Source: Carettochelys insculpta (lineage: Eukaryota; Chordata; Testudines; Carettochelyidae). Taken from it: a stretch of DNA of 64,000 nucleotides. Positions 11,096 through 23,040 of this stretch are shown here, piece by piece (position 1 is the stretch's first letter; each line of letters opens with the position of its first letter). Made by a program: the position numbers and the translations under genes. The DNA lies in the NCBI RefSeq assembly GCF_033958435.1, contig NC_134138.1, positions 264,283,798-264,347,797 of the forward strand. The letters are read 5' to 3'. The notes beneath the pieces were generated by a model, which worked only from the letters and a program-made list of their open reading frames with translations, searched no databases and was not told the origin of the DNA.

Positions 11096-12438
11096 TATTA
11101 TGGGCCAGAATCTCAGCTGGTATACGTCACCATAGCTCCACTGAAGACAGGGCATCTATGCCATTTTACATTAGCTGAGAATCTGGCCCGATTCTTTCAA
11201 ATCTGAACTAACTTGTGAAAGATGTACACAATTTCTTTCTCTCTTCTGCATGTTTGGTGATGATTGTTTTGTTTTTGCGTAAATATGTGTTTTGTTTTTG
11301 CTTTTTTACCTTGACAGCATCCCTTTAAAATAAAGGAAAAGCCAGAAAAGACATACACAGTTTATATGCAGTAGCTCGATGTGACGGTACATGATTTGAA
11401 TCAAGAATCCTACCTTTCACCCCTACTTGTCATTGATCACACCACCTTTAGAGACTTAAAATAATCACTGATGCTGAATGGGTGTCCAGAAAACCCCAGC
11501 AGGGAAAGACTGCATTGGTTCTTTCAGTACTGTCTCCTTCTGAGAGAGGAAGGAGGGGGAGAAACTGCTGACACAGGAGATTAATGAGCATGCTCATTTT
11601 CACTCATCTGCTAGAATTTATAAAGATTTACAATAGTACACCTGACTTTCAGTAAACTCATCTAGCTGCATGTTCTAGCCCAGCTACTCACTGTTATCTG
11701 ATGTTTCAAGCACACTACAAACTCCCAAGGTGTTTGGGTTGAAAATGTAGGCACAGTAAGGCATAGATAGAACAAGAGCAAGAAGGAACACTCCAGTAGC
11801 TATACTGGAATTTACACAGGCTCTTCTCCAATTACTCACTCCTGTTATTTCTCTTTTCTCAGCCAGGAAGAGAGTGGCCTACCTGAAGCCAAGTGCCTTA
11901 ATCCTACTGGATTCCTGCCTCAGAAATGGGTAGAGTTCGCTTACAGTCTGTTTGCAACGCTCTTCAAATATATGTGTACCTGCTTGCTTAGATTTCCTTT
12001 TATTTGAGAGCAGGGGTCTTTTGTGGCAATTTTGTTTTTGTTTTGTTTTGTTATTCTGCTACGGCTGGGAATTGAGAGAAATAAAAGCTGAAAAAACAAG
12101 CAAACAAAACCCTCCTGCTCCGAAAGGAAACTTCAGAAAACTCCTTATCTGCATCAGATGGAGAGGGATCAGCCCCTGGCTAGTCAGCCTCACTTGAGCA
12201 GCCCCAAGTGACTGCTCACTTAAGCACCTGACCTTAGTATATTTCCCTCCTGGGCTGGAGCTGTGCACAGCTGCATTTCCAGCCTGTGCCTTGCTCCTCT
12301 CCCTTCCCCTGCCTTCTCATTGCTGCCTCCAAGCTTACTCTGCCTCTCCTTCGGAGCAGCGGGGTTAAACACCTCATCCCAGCACAAGCCAGGTCAGAAT
12401 AGTAACAGAGAGTAAGCTGTGCTAGTTTATACACTATC
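11096..12438. other. unclassified AT-rich spacer
   Basis: No domain-bearing frame or recognised repeat. A TTTTGTTTTG run near 12028-12050 is low-complexity. Confidence 0.45.
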
Positions 12439-13591
12439 AAAACAAAAAGCAGTCAAGTAGCACTTTAAAGACTAACAAAATAGTTTATTAGGTGAGCTTT
12501 CGTGGGACAGACCCACTTCTTCAGACCATAGCCAGACCAGAACAGACTCAATATTTAAGACACAGAGAACCAGAAACAGTAAGCAAGGAGGACAAATCAG
12601 AAAAAAGATAATCAAGGTGTGCAAATCAGAGAGCGGAGGGGTGAGGGGGAAGATCAAGAATTAGACTGAGTTAAGTATGCAGATGAGCCCCTATAGTGAC
12701 TCAGAAAGTTCCCATCACGATTTAAACCATGTGTTAATGTTGCGAATTTGAACATAAATGTCAGTTCGTCCACTTCCCTTTCTACAAAGGAGCGATAATT
12801 TCTTTTAAGTAACACACATACCTTGAGGTCATTGACAGAATGGCCCATTCCATTAAAATGTTGACTAACTGGTTTGTGGATCTGGAGTGTTTTGATGGCT
12901 GTTTTGTGCCTGTTGACCCTTTGTCTAAGGGAGTTAGAAGTCTGTCCAATATACAAAGCATCTGGGCATTGTTGGCACATGATGGCATATATGATGTTAG
13001 TAGAGGAGCATGAGAAAGTGCCCGTGATTCTGTGAGTAACCTGGTTAGGTCCAGTGATGGTATTTCCAGAGAAGATATGTGGACAAAGCTGGCAGCAGGC
13101 TTTGTTGCAGGGAAAGGTTCCAGGACTGGTATTCCTGGGGTATAGACTGTGGCTGTTAGTAAGGCTCCTCATGAGGTTGGGAGGTTGTCTGTAGGAGAGA
13201 ACAGGCATGTCACCCAGAGCCTTCTGGAGTGTAGCATCCTGATTAAGGATAGGTTGTAGGTCTTTAATAATTTGCTGCAGTGGTCTGAGTTGGGGGCTGT
13301 AAGTGATGACCAGTGGTGTTCTGTTCTTGGCTTTTTTGGGCTGATCTTGGAGTAGCTGGTCTCTGGGTATGCGTCTGGCCCTGTCGATTTGTTTTTTTAC
13401 TTCTCCTGGTGGGTAATTCAGGTTTATGAATATTTGGTAAAGTTCTTGTAGTTTTTGGTCTCTGTCAGTTGGATCAGAGCAAATGTGATTGTACCTAAGA
13501 GCTTGACTGTAAACAATGGATCTAGTCACGTGTGCAGGATGGAAACTAGAAGGGTGTAGATAAGTATAGTGATCAGTAGGTTTTCAGTACT
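12439..13591 (-). mobile_element. Penelope-like element copy A (family 1), 5'-truncated
   Basis: Minus-strand PLE fragment holding the linker, Cys motif and GIY-YIG endonuclease region plus the 3' tail, which ends near 12439 at an AAAACAAAAAGCAGTCAAGT junction. The RT domain is missing. It faces the near-identical copy B at 15065-16046 across a LINE fragment. The 3' tail has the AAGCTCACC/GGGACAGACCC module that recurs alone elsewhere in the window. Confidence 0.9.
12654..13591 (-). pseudogene. PLE polyprotein C-terminus with GIY-YIG endonuclease (copy A)
   Basis: PLE polyproteins join an RT to a C-terminal GIY-YIG nuclease that nicks target DNA. Here an uninterrupted frame runs from the 5' truncation to the stop at 12654. 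In order: YLHPSSFHPAH and SIVYSQALRYNHICS (the conserved linker between RT and nuclease), a basic segment, a CNKACCQLC cysteine motif, and the nuclease core with IYAIMCQQCPDALYIGQTSN then LRQRVNRHK. The GIY is represented by IYAI and the YIG is intact. There is no internal stop, so this is a young copy, but without RT and its own start it cannot act alone. Confidence 0.85.
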
Positions 13592-13634
13592 ACAGTACTA
13601 ATCAAGGATGGCCTGATCAGCACCACACAGCACT
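13592..13634. other. short junction sequence
   Basis: Filler between PLE copy A and the LINE fragment. It includes the palindromic CAGTACTACAGTACT just inside the PLE edge. Confidence 0.4.
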
Positions 13635-15064
13635 GAAAAGTGCAGGAGAAGTGCAGGGAGCAGCTGCAGGAGAAGTGCAGGGAGCAGAGAAAGCCACTCT
13701 ATATTGCCTTCATCGACCTGACCAAGGCCTTTGACTTGGCCAGCAAGGATGGTCTGTTCAAACTGCTCCACAAGATAGGCTGTCCTCCACGGTTACTTAT
13801 GATGATCCAGTCGTTCCACGAAGACATGAGAGGAACCATCCAATATGACGGTGCATTATCAGATGCTTTCAGAATCAGGAGTGGCGTCAAACAAGGATGC
13901 GTGCTTGCTCTGACATTGTTTGGGATCTTCTTCGCACTCCTCCTGAAGCATGCCTTTGGATCTTCAACAGAGGGCATCTTGCTGCACACAAGATCTGATG
14001 GGAAACTGTTTAACCTTGCAAGGCTGAAAGCTAAGTCTGAGGTGCGAGAAGTCCTCATCAGAGACATGCTGTTCACAGACGATGTTGCTGTAGTGTCTCA
14101 CACAGAAGACCAGCTTCAAAAACTACTGGATCAGTTCTCCAAAGCGTGCAAGGACTTTGGGCTTACCATCAGCCTAAAGAAGACAAACGTACTCTGTCAG
14201 GATGTTGCTGAATCCCCATCAATCAGCATTGACAACCATATGTTAGAGGTCGTCCACGAGTTCGTTTACCTCGGGTCCACCATCACTGACACCCTGTCAT
14301 TGGACACTGAGCTAAATAGGAGGATTGGAAAAGCAGCCACAACTCTGTCCAGACTCAGCAAGAGAGTGTGGAATAACAACAAGCTGTACACTCACACCAA
14401 AATGCAAGTCTACAGAGCCTGATCCTCAGCACCCTCCTTTATGGCAGCGAGACTTGGACCCTGTATGCCCGCCAGGAAAAGAGGCTGAATGTCTTCCACT
14501 TGCGCTGCCTCAGGTGCATCCTTGGAATATCATGGAAGGACAGAGTGACCAACACCGCCGTCCTCGAGCAAGCTGGAATCCCAACCATGCACACCCTCCT
14601 CAGGCAGCGTCAACTCCGCTGGCTTGGCCACGTCCACAGGATGAATGATGGAAGAATTCCAAAAGACATCCTGTATGGTGAGCTAGCCTCTGGCAAAAGA
14701 CCTCCCAGACGCCCCCAGTTGCACAACAAAGATGTCTGCAAGAGAGACCTCAGAGAGGTAGACATCGAGCTGGACAACTGGGAAGAACTAGCAGATGACT
14801 GCAGCAGATGGAGGCAGGGGTTACACAAGGGCCTTCAGAAGGGCGAGATGAAGATCATACAGCTAGCAGAGGAGAAGTGAGCGCACAGAAAGCACAATAA
14901 GGACTTGCCGGACACCCACTACATCTGCAAGAGATGCAGCAAGGACTGTCACTCTTGTGTGGGTCTTCATAGTCACAATAGACGCTGTAAATGAAGTCCT
15001 CAATTGAAACTTTAAAGGGCGCGATCCATAGTCTATGCAGACTGAAGGATGCCTACTACTACTA
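13635..15064 (+). mobile_element. non-LTR LINE fragment with C-terminal zinc finger and TAC tail
   Basis: 5'-truncated LINE holding an RT, a long C-terminal domain, a CCHH zinc finger (YICKRCSKDCHSC then HSHNRRC, about 14920-14990) and a short 3' UTR ending in CTACTACTACTACT at 15052-15065. The same finger and tail type occur in the 9319-10310 element. A 24-bp segment (GTGCAGGAGAAGTGCAGGGA plus GCAG) is duplicated at the 5' end. The tail abuts PLE copy B directly. Confidence 0.85.
13640..14994 (+). pseudogene. non-LTR reverse transcriptase, two lesions
   Basis: The product would copy LINE RNA at a nicked target. The first frame (13640-14422) carries PLYIAFIDLTKAFD (RT motif A), SGVKQGCVLALTLFGIFFAL (motif B) and MLFTDDVAVV (motif C, with FTDD as the catalytic box), then FVYLGSTITDT. 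One missing base near 14420 (GCC TG ATC) breaks the frame. It resumes with ILSTLLYGSETWTLYA, LRWLGHVHRMND and IPKDILYGEL to a TGA at 14878-14880. That TGA looks like a CGA-to-TGA change, because the zinc-finger sequence continues in frame to 14994. Otherwise it is well preserved. Clade not certain; it resembles I-like or Nimb-like elements. Confidence 0.85.
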
Positions 15065-15832
15065 CTGAATTACCCACCAGGAGAAGTAAAAAAACAAATC
15101 GACAGGGCCAGACGCATACCCAGAAACCAGCTACTCCAAGATCAGCCCAAAAAAGCCAAGAACAGAACACCACTGGTCATCACTTACAGCCCCCAACTCA
15201 AACCACTGCAACAAATTATTAAAGACCTACAACCTATTCTTAATCAGGATGCTACACTCCAGAAGGCTCTGGGTGACATGCCTGTTCTCTCCTACAGACA
15301 ACCTCCCAACCTCATGAGGAGCCTTACTAACAGCCACAGCCTATACCCCAGGAACACCAGTCCTGGAACCTTTCCCTGCAACAAAACCCGCTGCCAGCTT
15401 TGTCCACATATCTTCTCTGGAAATACCATCACTGGACCTAACCAGGTTACTCACAGAATCACGGGCACTTTCTCATGCTCCTCTACTAACATCATATATG
15501 CCATCATGTGCCAGCAATGCCCAGATGCTTTGTATATTGGACAGACTTCTAACTCCCTTAGAGAAAGGGTCAACGGGCACAAAACAGACATCAAAACACT
15601 CCAGATCCACAAACCAGTTAGTCAGCATTTTAATGGAATGGGCCATTCTGTCAACGACCTCAAGGTATATGTGTTACTGAAAAGAAATTATCGCTCCTTT
15701 GTAGAAAGGGAAGTGGACGAACTGACATTTATATTCAAATTCGCAACATTAACACATGGTTTAAATCGTGATGGGAACTTTCTGAGTCACTATAGGGGCT
15801 CGTCTGCATACTTAACTCAATCTAATTCTTGA
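15065..15832 (+). pseudogene. PLE GIY-YIG endonuclease region (copy B)
   Basis: A 255-codon open frame from the truncation point (first codon CTG, L of LNYPPGEVKKQ) to TGA. It contains the basic segment, the CNKTRCQLC cysteine motif and the nuclease core IYAIMCQQCPDALYIGQTSN with LRERVNGHK. By eye nine residues differ from copy A, so the two are recent relatives or one arose from the other. The R at NRHK in A is G in B, and KTAIK in A is KTDIK in B. There is no in-frame ATG at the domain start, so it is not expected to be translated from its own start. Confidence 0.85.
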
Positions 15833-16046
15833 TCTTCCCCCCCCACCCCTCCACTCTCTGATTTGCTCACCTTGATTATCTTTTTCTGATTTGTCCTCCT
15901 TGCTTACTGTTTCTGGTTCTCTGTGTCTTAAATATTGTCTCTGTTCTGGTCTGGCTATGGTCTGAAGAAGTGGGTCTGTCCCACGAAAGCTCACCTAATA
16001 AACTATTTTGCTAGTCTTTAAAGTGCTACTTGACTGCTTTCTGTTT
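15065..16046 (+). mobile_element. Penelope-like element copy B (family 1), 5'-truncated
   Basis: Plus-strand PLE fragment, inverted relative to copy A. It starts at CTGAATTACCC, which overlaps the LINE tail by microhomology. It ends near 16046 after the tail CACGAAAGCTCACCTAATAA and CTTTAAAGTGCTACTTGACT. Copy B starts about 130 bp further into the element than copy A. Confidence 0.9.
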
Positions 16047-16724
16047 TAAGCCAGGTCAGGTCGCAGATGGGGCACTGCACAGCACTGGCCCCCATCTTAA
16101 ATGAGACACTTTCTCTCTCAGGGCTTCCTGCTCTCCTGCAGCTGACAAACGTGACTCTCAAGCAAAGGCTGTGGCCAGCATGGGTGGGCCAGCTGCAGAG
16201 CTGGGACTGAAACACCTGTCTGGAGCAGCAAACAGGCTGTGTGTGCTTCAGCTCAGTTTTTCAGGGTGTGGGGCTGACTGCAGGAGGAGCTCCTGGCACT
16301 GCTCCATCCAGTGCACATGGAGCAGAGTGCTTGCTGCTTTCCAGCAGGCTCTGCAGCTTCCCTGCCTCAGGGGCACCTCAGGACGGTGGCTGTGTGCTGT
16401 AGGAGCCGGTTCCCCTGGCTATAGACAACACCAACGCTGCTTTGGCAAGCCTAGCTGCTCAGCAGGGCTGGGATAGAGGGACTGCAAGAGTGGCAGTCTA
16501 CAGAGAAGGCCCTGGAGTCTTCCAGCTGTGCAACTGGGTGAGGCCTTGAGCTGCAGTCACCTACTGGAGACAAGGCCAGATGTCCATCCTGCCCTGCCAC
16601 ACCTGCCACTCACCCAGGCCAGGCGCTGCTGTTGTTCCCTCTGCCTGTGCTGTACTGGAGTAGCTGAAGGAGAACTGCCCAAGCCACCCAATGCTACAAA
16701 GCAAGGCCAAGGTTCACACTAAAC
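16047..16724. other. unclassified GC-moderate spacer
   Basis: Short frames at 16171-16722 have no recognised domain. The sequence is CAG-rich (many GCAGCT and CTGCAG words), which inflates open frames. Confidence 0.4.
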
Positions 16725-16872
16725 GGCAAAACTCTGCACCTTCATTTGTTAATGACGCTGTTATAAGTAGGGCTATTAGTGCCTTTAAAAACTATTGCTG
16801 GCACTCGGACTGTACAGAGAGGTCAAAAGGTCAAATTTTGGCACTCCGCCTCAGGAAGGTTGCCGGCCCCTC
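16725..16872 (+). mobile_element. hAT-type MITE fragment
   Basis: AACTCTGCACCTTCATTTGT, AGTAGGGCTATTAGTG and GGTCAAAAGGTCAAATTTT match the right half of the complete hAT MITE at 43662-43993. The left half is missing. Confidence 0.65.
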
Positions 16873-17389
16873 ACCTAAACCATCAATCTACTGGCCTGAC
16901 TCTGAGACAAAATAAATTTTATGTCTAAAGCTATTCAGTCAGCTTTATGGCTGTCAAAGATGTTCACAAGATGCTGGTTTATCCATTTGTCAAAATCTTT
17001 TCTGCCACAGAAATGAAAAGTTTTACTTGTAAATCATACTATTGCTGCATTTCATCCCTGGTCTACATCTAAAAAGTAGGCTAATCAAGCTAGATTTCTC
17101 AGGCCTGTGAAAAATGTCTTGCTCTGCACAACCTAGGTAGGTCAAGCAAACCCCCACTGTAGATGAAGCTAGGCTGATGGAAGGAATCTTTCATCAACCT
17201 GGATAACACCTCCTGGAGATGTCGATTACTTACATCAATGGAAAAAAACAACCTTCTATGCATGTAGGAAGCGTCTGTGTTACAGCTGCAGGGCCATAGC
17301 TGTGTCACTGTAGCACAAACATGTCCACAGATACGTCAGCTTGGGGCACGAGGGTTATACATTTCAGGCGTGAGTGCCAAGTACTTTTC

Positions 17390-17725
17390 ATCTGAGGGCA
17401 GGCCTGTCAATGGGGGAAGGGGAGGAGCAAGGTGGGGGACAAAGGGAGCTATTGCCCTGGAGCCTGGCAATGCAAAAGAGCCTGGCACTCGTGGCCACTG
17501 CTGCTGCTACTGTGGCAGCGACAGTGGCAGTGGCCGAAGCCCAGAGCCCTTTAGATCGCTTGCTGGGGCACCGTACAGCACGCTTAGGACAGCACTGAGG
17601 GGACATGCTGCAGTCCGGCAAACACTGAGATCCGGATGGCCTCAGCCTCTTCTGACTGAGGCCCTGCCCCTTTCAGGGACAAGGAGCAGCACCCTCACCA
17701 CCTTGCCCAGGGCCTAGTGAGGCTG
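17390..17725 (+). repeat. GC-rich interspersed repeat (copy 1 of 3)
   Basis: A patch with GCTGCTGCTACTGTGGCAGC and CCAGAGCCCTTTAGATCGCT resembles patches at 37750-37990 and 51515-51830 in its order of modules (GGCCTG or GGCCCAG start, GGGGCAG runs, gggcccagagcc blocks). Class unknown. The open frames here are by-products of base composition. Confidence 0.4.
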
Positions 17726-19267
17726 TCTGAGGGTTTGCTGCAAAGCAGTATACAGCTGTGGACCTTATCTACTGTATTTCTTGGGTATCTGATTGGTAAT
17801 TGGTTGTTAGCCCTGATGTCAGCAATTGTATACCAGTGCAGAGCGCACATGGCATCAGGGTGCTTTCACCTACTTGAAGCCAGGATAAGCTCCGTCTTCT
17901 TCAGCTGTGACTCTCCTTTTCTTCATGAGGGGCTTGCACTGGTATGACTATTCCACCAATGACTGCAATTTGGAGCTGATCACTATAGATATGACCTAAA
18001 TGCTCATACTGCATAACACTCAGTGATATTACACAGGAGAATTACAATGAAACATGTGACAGCTCTAACTGCTAGTTAAAATAACAATAACATTATCCTT
18101 TTAGAAGCATAAAGCATGGCCTTGCCTGGAAAAGCAGTGATAGACTCTTGCAAATGGAGCAAACCTGCTATTTTCTGTCTTTCCTACGCCTTTTCAGCAC
18201 ATCCAATCACTATAACGTCTTAGGAGACGTAGTCTGCATGGAGGGAAGTTGGGAGCCAGCCCAAGTTCTAGCTGCAGCAAGGGTTTAGGTATAATCAGGC
18301 AAGCCCAGGCATACCAGACCGCAGGAAGCTACTAATCCAGCTGGACAATGGAGGAATTAAGGGCAAACTTCCCCTGTATTCCAGAGGTTTGTTGGTGTCT
18401 GGCATTAGCTCTTTTGAGATATCTCTTGAAGTAGAACGTACTCCTTAAAAAAGTTCTTTAATAACAATTTTACTTGGTGGTTTGTAGTCTTGGGGAGGGC
18501 AACAGTGACTACCAGAACCTGCACCAATGGGCTGAAAGAGGTATACCACAGCTGAGGCACTTCTTGCCTTCTGTTCTTAGTGCTAGGTTTCTAATTCATT
18601 TTGAACCAGCAGCAGGGTTGCAGTGGCTTTGCCAGGGTAATCAGTGACAATCTCCTCTAGCTGCAGAAACGGCCCACCACATAGCCTGTCACCCCAGTGA
18701 CAGGGCCAATGTGGCACTGAGTGCATCAGACGGGAGCTTTTTACAGCTCCCTCTCAGACACTTTCCCAGAATTTGTCCCGATTATTTTCTGAGGAAGAGA
18801 GGGAGCTGAACATGATGGTACAACCACTTTTGAGCAAGGTGCAAATGAAGAGTGGAGAAATCTAGAAAGTTAAGTGATAAGAAATATGTTGGTGAGCTCC
18901 GTGCAGATATGTTTTGCTTCTGCCTGCTAGCCCTCAAGACACAACCAATGGACCTTACCATTGCAAAATGACACATCAAACCCTGCAAAGTGAGTAGCTT
19001 TTTAAGTATGGGACCTCCCACTGACTACAGTAGCAAACAGATATTTGACTGAGAATCTCCACACACAAATCTTGTGAAATGTCAGGATGTTAATTCACCT
19101 CTTGGTATGCCTGCTAAAATTAATGGGAGCAACTTGTCTATCTCAAAATAAGAAGAGATACTGTTATATACAATGATACTCATGAGAATTAAATGCAAGG
19201 CATTTTCATTGTTCTTTGTGTTTGTTACTGGCTACCATTCCATTCCCACTGATGTTCCAATAGTCCC

Positions 19268-19345
19268 CAGTCAAGACTGGGGCTCCGTGTTGTCAGGCAC
19301 CATACCTGACAGAGATAGTCCCTGCTTTAAGGAATTCATCATCTA
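19268..19345 (-). repeat. LINE2-like 3' end module
   Basis: GACAGAGATAGTCCCTGCTT with the flanking AGGCACCATACC resembles the AGGGACTGTCT and GCCTAGCAC module of LINE2-type 3' ends that are common in amniotes. Highly diverged. Confidence 0.4.
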
Positions 19346-21391
19346 ATTTGAACAATCTGAGTGGACTGAATGTGACAAAACAGGACCGCATAGAAAACCA
19401 AGGTAACAAAAATAAGATCACAGTTACATAGCCATTTCTTAGGCAACATAATGGGATCCAACTGTTGCAAGTACAACACTGACTGCTATGGAAAAGAACA
19501 GGCAAGCTGCTAGCTTGAAATATAGCACTATTACTTTTTAGTTAGATGAATATTCTTGAAAAGTGCCCTGAAGTCTTCCATTTATCGATAGAACATGCAT
19601 AGAATAGATAACAGAAGAAAACACTGACCCACGTCAGCCTGCCATTCTGCTCAGCCCTGAATATGGGAACGATCACTTCAAAAACCACAAGAGCATTTGA
19701 GTCTTCATGATCGTGGTACCCCTGGCCTCCGCTAAAACAGTCAACCAAGTTGCCTATGGCAATGTCTGTTTTTGTGACGTGCAGTTTTCCTCCGAGTCTT
19801 GAATTAGTCCATCAACTCACTTCACACAAGCCCCTGAAGAGTCATCAGAGAGGCACCAGATTAGTAAAATATGAGTTGTATCCATCACATATAAATGAAG
19901 TGTTCCATATAGCATAAAATGTGTCCCAATCAAGACACTCTAACTCACATGACACCTATGCAAATGCTGGAAGCACGTGGATGACTAGACTTAGAATCTT
20001 GCTTACCATTATTATTATTAAATATGTTATTATTCTCCCTTCATGAGAACAAACTCTGCTCCATCATACCTCTCTCTGCAGCACAGATTTCCAAACCAGC
20101 ATATGCAGAAGGTGTAATAGTTTTTCTTCTCAGACCTTATGTTAATAGACCATTTGTGCTGTATTCGTTAGGCATACTAAGGCAGTGTAAAGATGCCAAA
20201 CTTAACATTAAATTTCTTTCAGAGTATCCTGAAAACAGTAACAGCATTTACATTTTTTAATTCAGTTTGCTGTAAGGATAGCCTCACGACACAGAGCTAC
20301 TAAAGAGAGCATTTATTTATTCTTATCCTGGTGAGGTTTGGAGAAACAGAATCAGATCCGAGAAGCTCTGTAACCTTTTCACTTCTGATATAAATAAGAG
20401 AATCTATGCTTACTCTTGCTGCACGTGTAGCCTGTGAAAGGACCATAGCACACTCATTCTTCCACAAGTGGCAAGAGACTTCTTCTGCTCTTGCTGCCGT
20501 CACTGGAGAACGTTTTCTATAGTAACTCCATGAAATTGTATGCATCTGGAGGGAATGAGGACTTATGCACGATGCTTTTCTTAACCACAGAAGTATGTGA
20601 TATACAGTATACCCCTACATACTTCCTTGAAAATTCACCCCAGACTGTCAAGTGGTAGTAATATGGAGTGATTTTATAATGCCTTACGAAACCCCATTAG
20701 CTATTATAGTCCGTTTGCTTACTGAATTTAATTATATGCATATTTCAGGATCCATTAGTCAGAATCTTTCTTAGGGTCAACTCACACTGAAGCTTTGTTG
20801 CCTTGCTACTGACAGCTGAATGACAAACTAATGCAAGGAAAATTATTAGAAGCAACAGGAAAAAAATCTATTTCTATGCTAATATGTTTGAAAAGCTACA
20901 ATCCCCTGACAGGATCATAATGTTGGCATCTACAAATATCTGTGCAATATTAGGTCTACTGCCATATTAATAAACAAACATTAATTATTCTAATTTTGCC
21001 CTTCGGTTTTTGTAACCTTTGAACAAGATAAAACCAAAATGCTCATGAACATCACTGGTAATAAATTAACAAGGGGAGCTAGGCATATTTACCTGGGCAC
21101 AGACTTAGTACCAAAACGCTAATTACTGCAAGTAAATTTAGTTTTCCCTTTAATCAGATTTTACAAGCAATTAGCAGTCAGCTATGATGAATTACAATTC
21201 ATTTTTTGTTAATGTCATGTTTTGGTCATAGAAAGTATGTATAGTATTCTCCGATCAGGCTGATTACCGTGCCCCCTTTGAAGGAGGAGGCTGGTATGGA
21301 CACAGCTATTGTGTCTGATTTTATCCCTTACTTCTTCAAATACTGGATTGCACTTAAAAATGTTACTGGATGAAGGCTTGCCACACTTAAA

Positions 21392-21826
21392 GGCCATGTC
21401 TACACTTGCCAAAAATTTCGAAATGGCCATTCAAATGGCCATTTCGAAGTTTGTGAATGAAGAGCTGAAATACATATTCAGCGCCTCATTAGCATGCGGG
21501 TGGCCACGGCACTTCGAAATTGACGCGGCGCGCCGCTGCGCAGCTCATCCAGACGGGGCTCCTTTTCGAAGGGACCCTGGCTACTTCGAAGTCCCTTTAT
21601 TCTTATGAGCAGAGGGAATAAGGGGACTTCGAGGTAGGCGGGGTCCTTTTAAAAAGGAGCCCTGTCTGGACGAGCCGCACGGCAGCGAGCCGTGTCAATT
21701 TCGAAGTGCTGCGGCCGCCCGCATGCTAATGAGGCACTGAATATGTATTTCAGCGCTTCATTAGTAAACTTCAAAATGGCCATTTGAATGGCCATTTCGA
21801 AGTTTTTGGCAAGTGTAGACATAGCC
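21392..21826. mobile_element. palindromic Harbinger-type MITE
   Basis: The ends are GGCCATGTCTACACTTGCC and GGCAAGTGTAGACATAGCC. Almost the whole 435 bp is an inverted repeat: each arm carries TTTCGAAATGGCCATT-like blocks, CATGCTAATGAGGC-like blocks and TTCGAAGT motifs. Short frames on the two strands therefore encode nearly the same peptide (21309-21608 plus and 21649-21858 minus). The terminal sequence resembles the Harbinger at 30335. No intact 3-bp duplication could be confirmed. Confidence 0.75.
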
Positions 21827-21959
21827 TTTGTGACAGAAGTTGGTAATAATAGCTCCAAGTTATGGATAGGAAAATAGAGTCACACAAACGTTAACATGCC
21901 TGGTTTTTGCAAATGCTCACCAACCTGAGCCTTTATTGAAGCCATATGGTGCTCGAGGT

Positions 21960-23040
21960 GCTCAGTGATTCCAAAAATCAGATCATAAGGTACAATATTT
22001 CGGCAGGGCGGGATTTCTGGGCACAGCTGAAAGAACCAATCCTAGGCAAATTGCTTAAAACTAGGCCGCTTACAGCCTAGGCTAGAAATTCCTTATCAAT
22101 TAGGCAAACCAAACCAGCCACCAAAGTACCTGTGCTACCCGTCTGGATAGCCAGAAGTTACACAAGCAAGCCCACAGATTCTCCAGCTACTCCTAATTGC
22201 CAAAGCAATAATTGTCCTTACTCAGGTGAGAGATTATGAAAACCTATTTCACCAAATCCAAACAGATTCTTCCAAGTCCCAAAGGGTCTAGTCGCATTTC
22301 CAGATCAATATATACTTAGATCTTACCCAAAACAGCACATTGTGCCAATCCTTTAGAATCTAAAATCTAAAGGTTAATTAATAAAGAAGTAAAGCATAGG
22401 CAACTGAGAAAGGAAAACTATTGAAGTGGTACATTGCATACAGCAGTTAAAGCTATTGATACGTGATACAGCTGATGGCACATATTGCTTTCTTGAGAGT
22501 CTCTGAAAAATACTTCCTCTTGCAAGAAGGGCCACACAGGCTTAATTCATGAGGACTGAAGAACAAAATGGTCACTGCCAGGGACATCTTTATAGACTTG
22601 CCATGTGGGGGGGGAAAACCTTTTCTTGCTCATGAAGGCAATGGAGGATCACCTGATCAGGTTGCCTGTTGTGGCCTTCTGCCATTGGCTGCTGGGTTAG
22701 ACAGCATGTCTCAGTCAATGTAGATTTGACAGCTGGGTCTCTGTTACTTTGTTCAGCCCATGTCACCTGACCAGGGAGGTGATCAGACCTTCCTTTGTGA
22801 ATCTCATCATGAAAACATTTCTAACACAGGTATAGAGCCAATAGCTATAACATTACAATACAAACATGGCACAGACAAGTAGCATAAATAGATTCAGTGA
22901 ATCACCAGCTTTCATTAGACACCTCGCTTGGCCCATCTGGCATGAGCTTTGGTGCAAACTTAATATAGTGAATACAGAAATGGTTTTAGAATTATTGTAA
23001 AAATCCAGTAACATCACATGAGGTGAATGACCAGGTCACA
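21960..23040 (-). repeat. unclassified, possibly LTR-like repeat
   Basis: A 1-kb block without ORFs. It looks like a known turtle interspersed repeat in phrases such as GGCCAAGCGAGGTGTCTAAT on the minus strand, but I cannot assign its class or prove its limits. Confidence 0.3.

Larger units (their letters stand above)
16920..21391. other. long AT-rich stretch, mostly unclassified
   Basis: No host exon or RNA gene recognised. It includes a GC-rich repeat-like patch at 17390-17725 and a LINE2-like module near 19268-19345, listed separately. The remainder shows no repeat family or domain. Confidence 0.45.
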
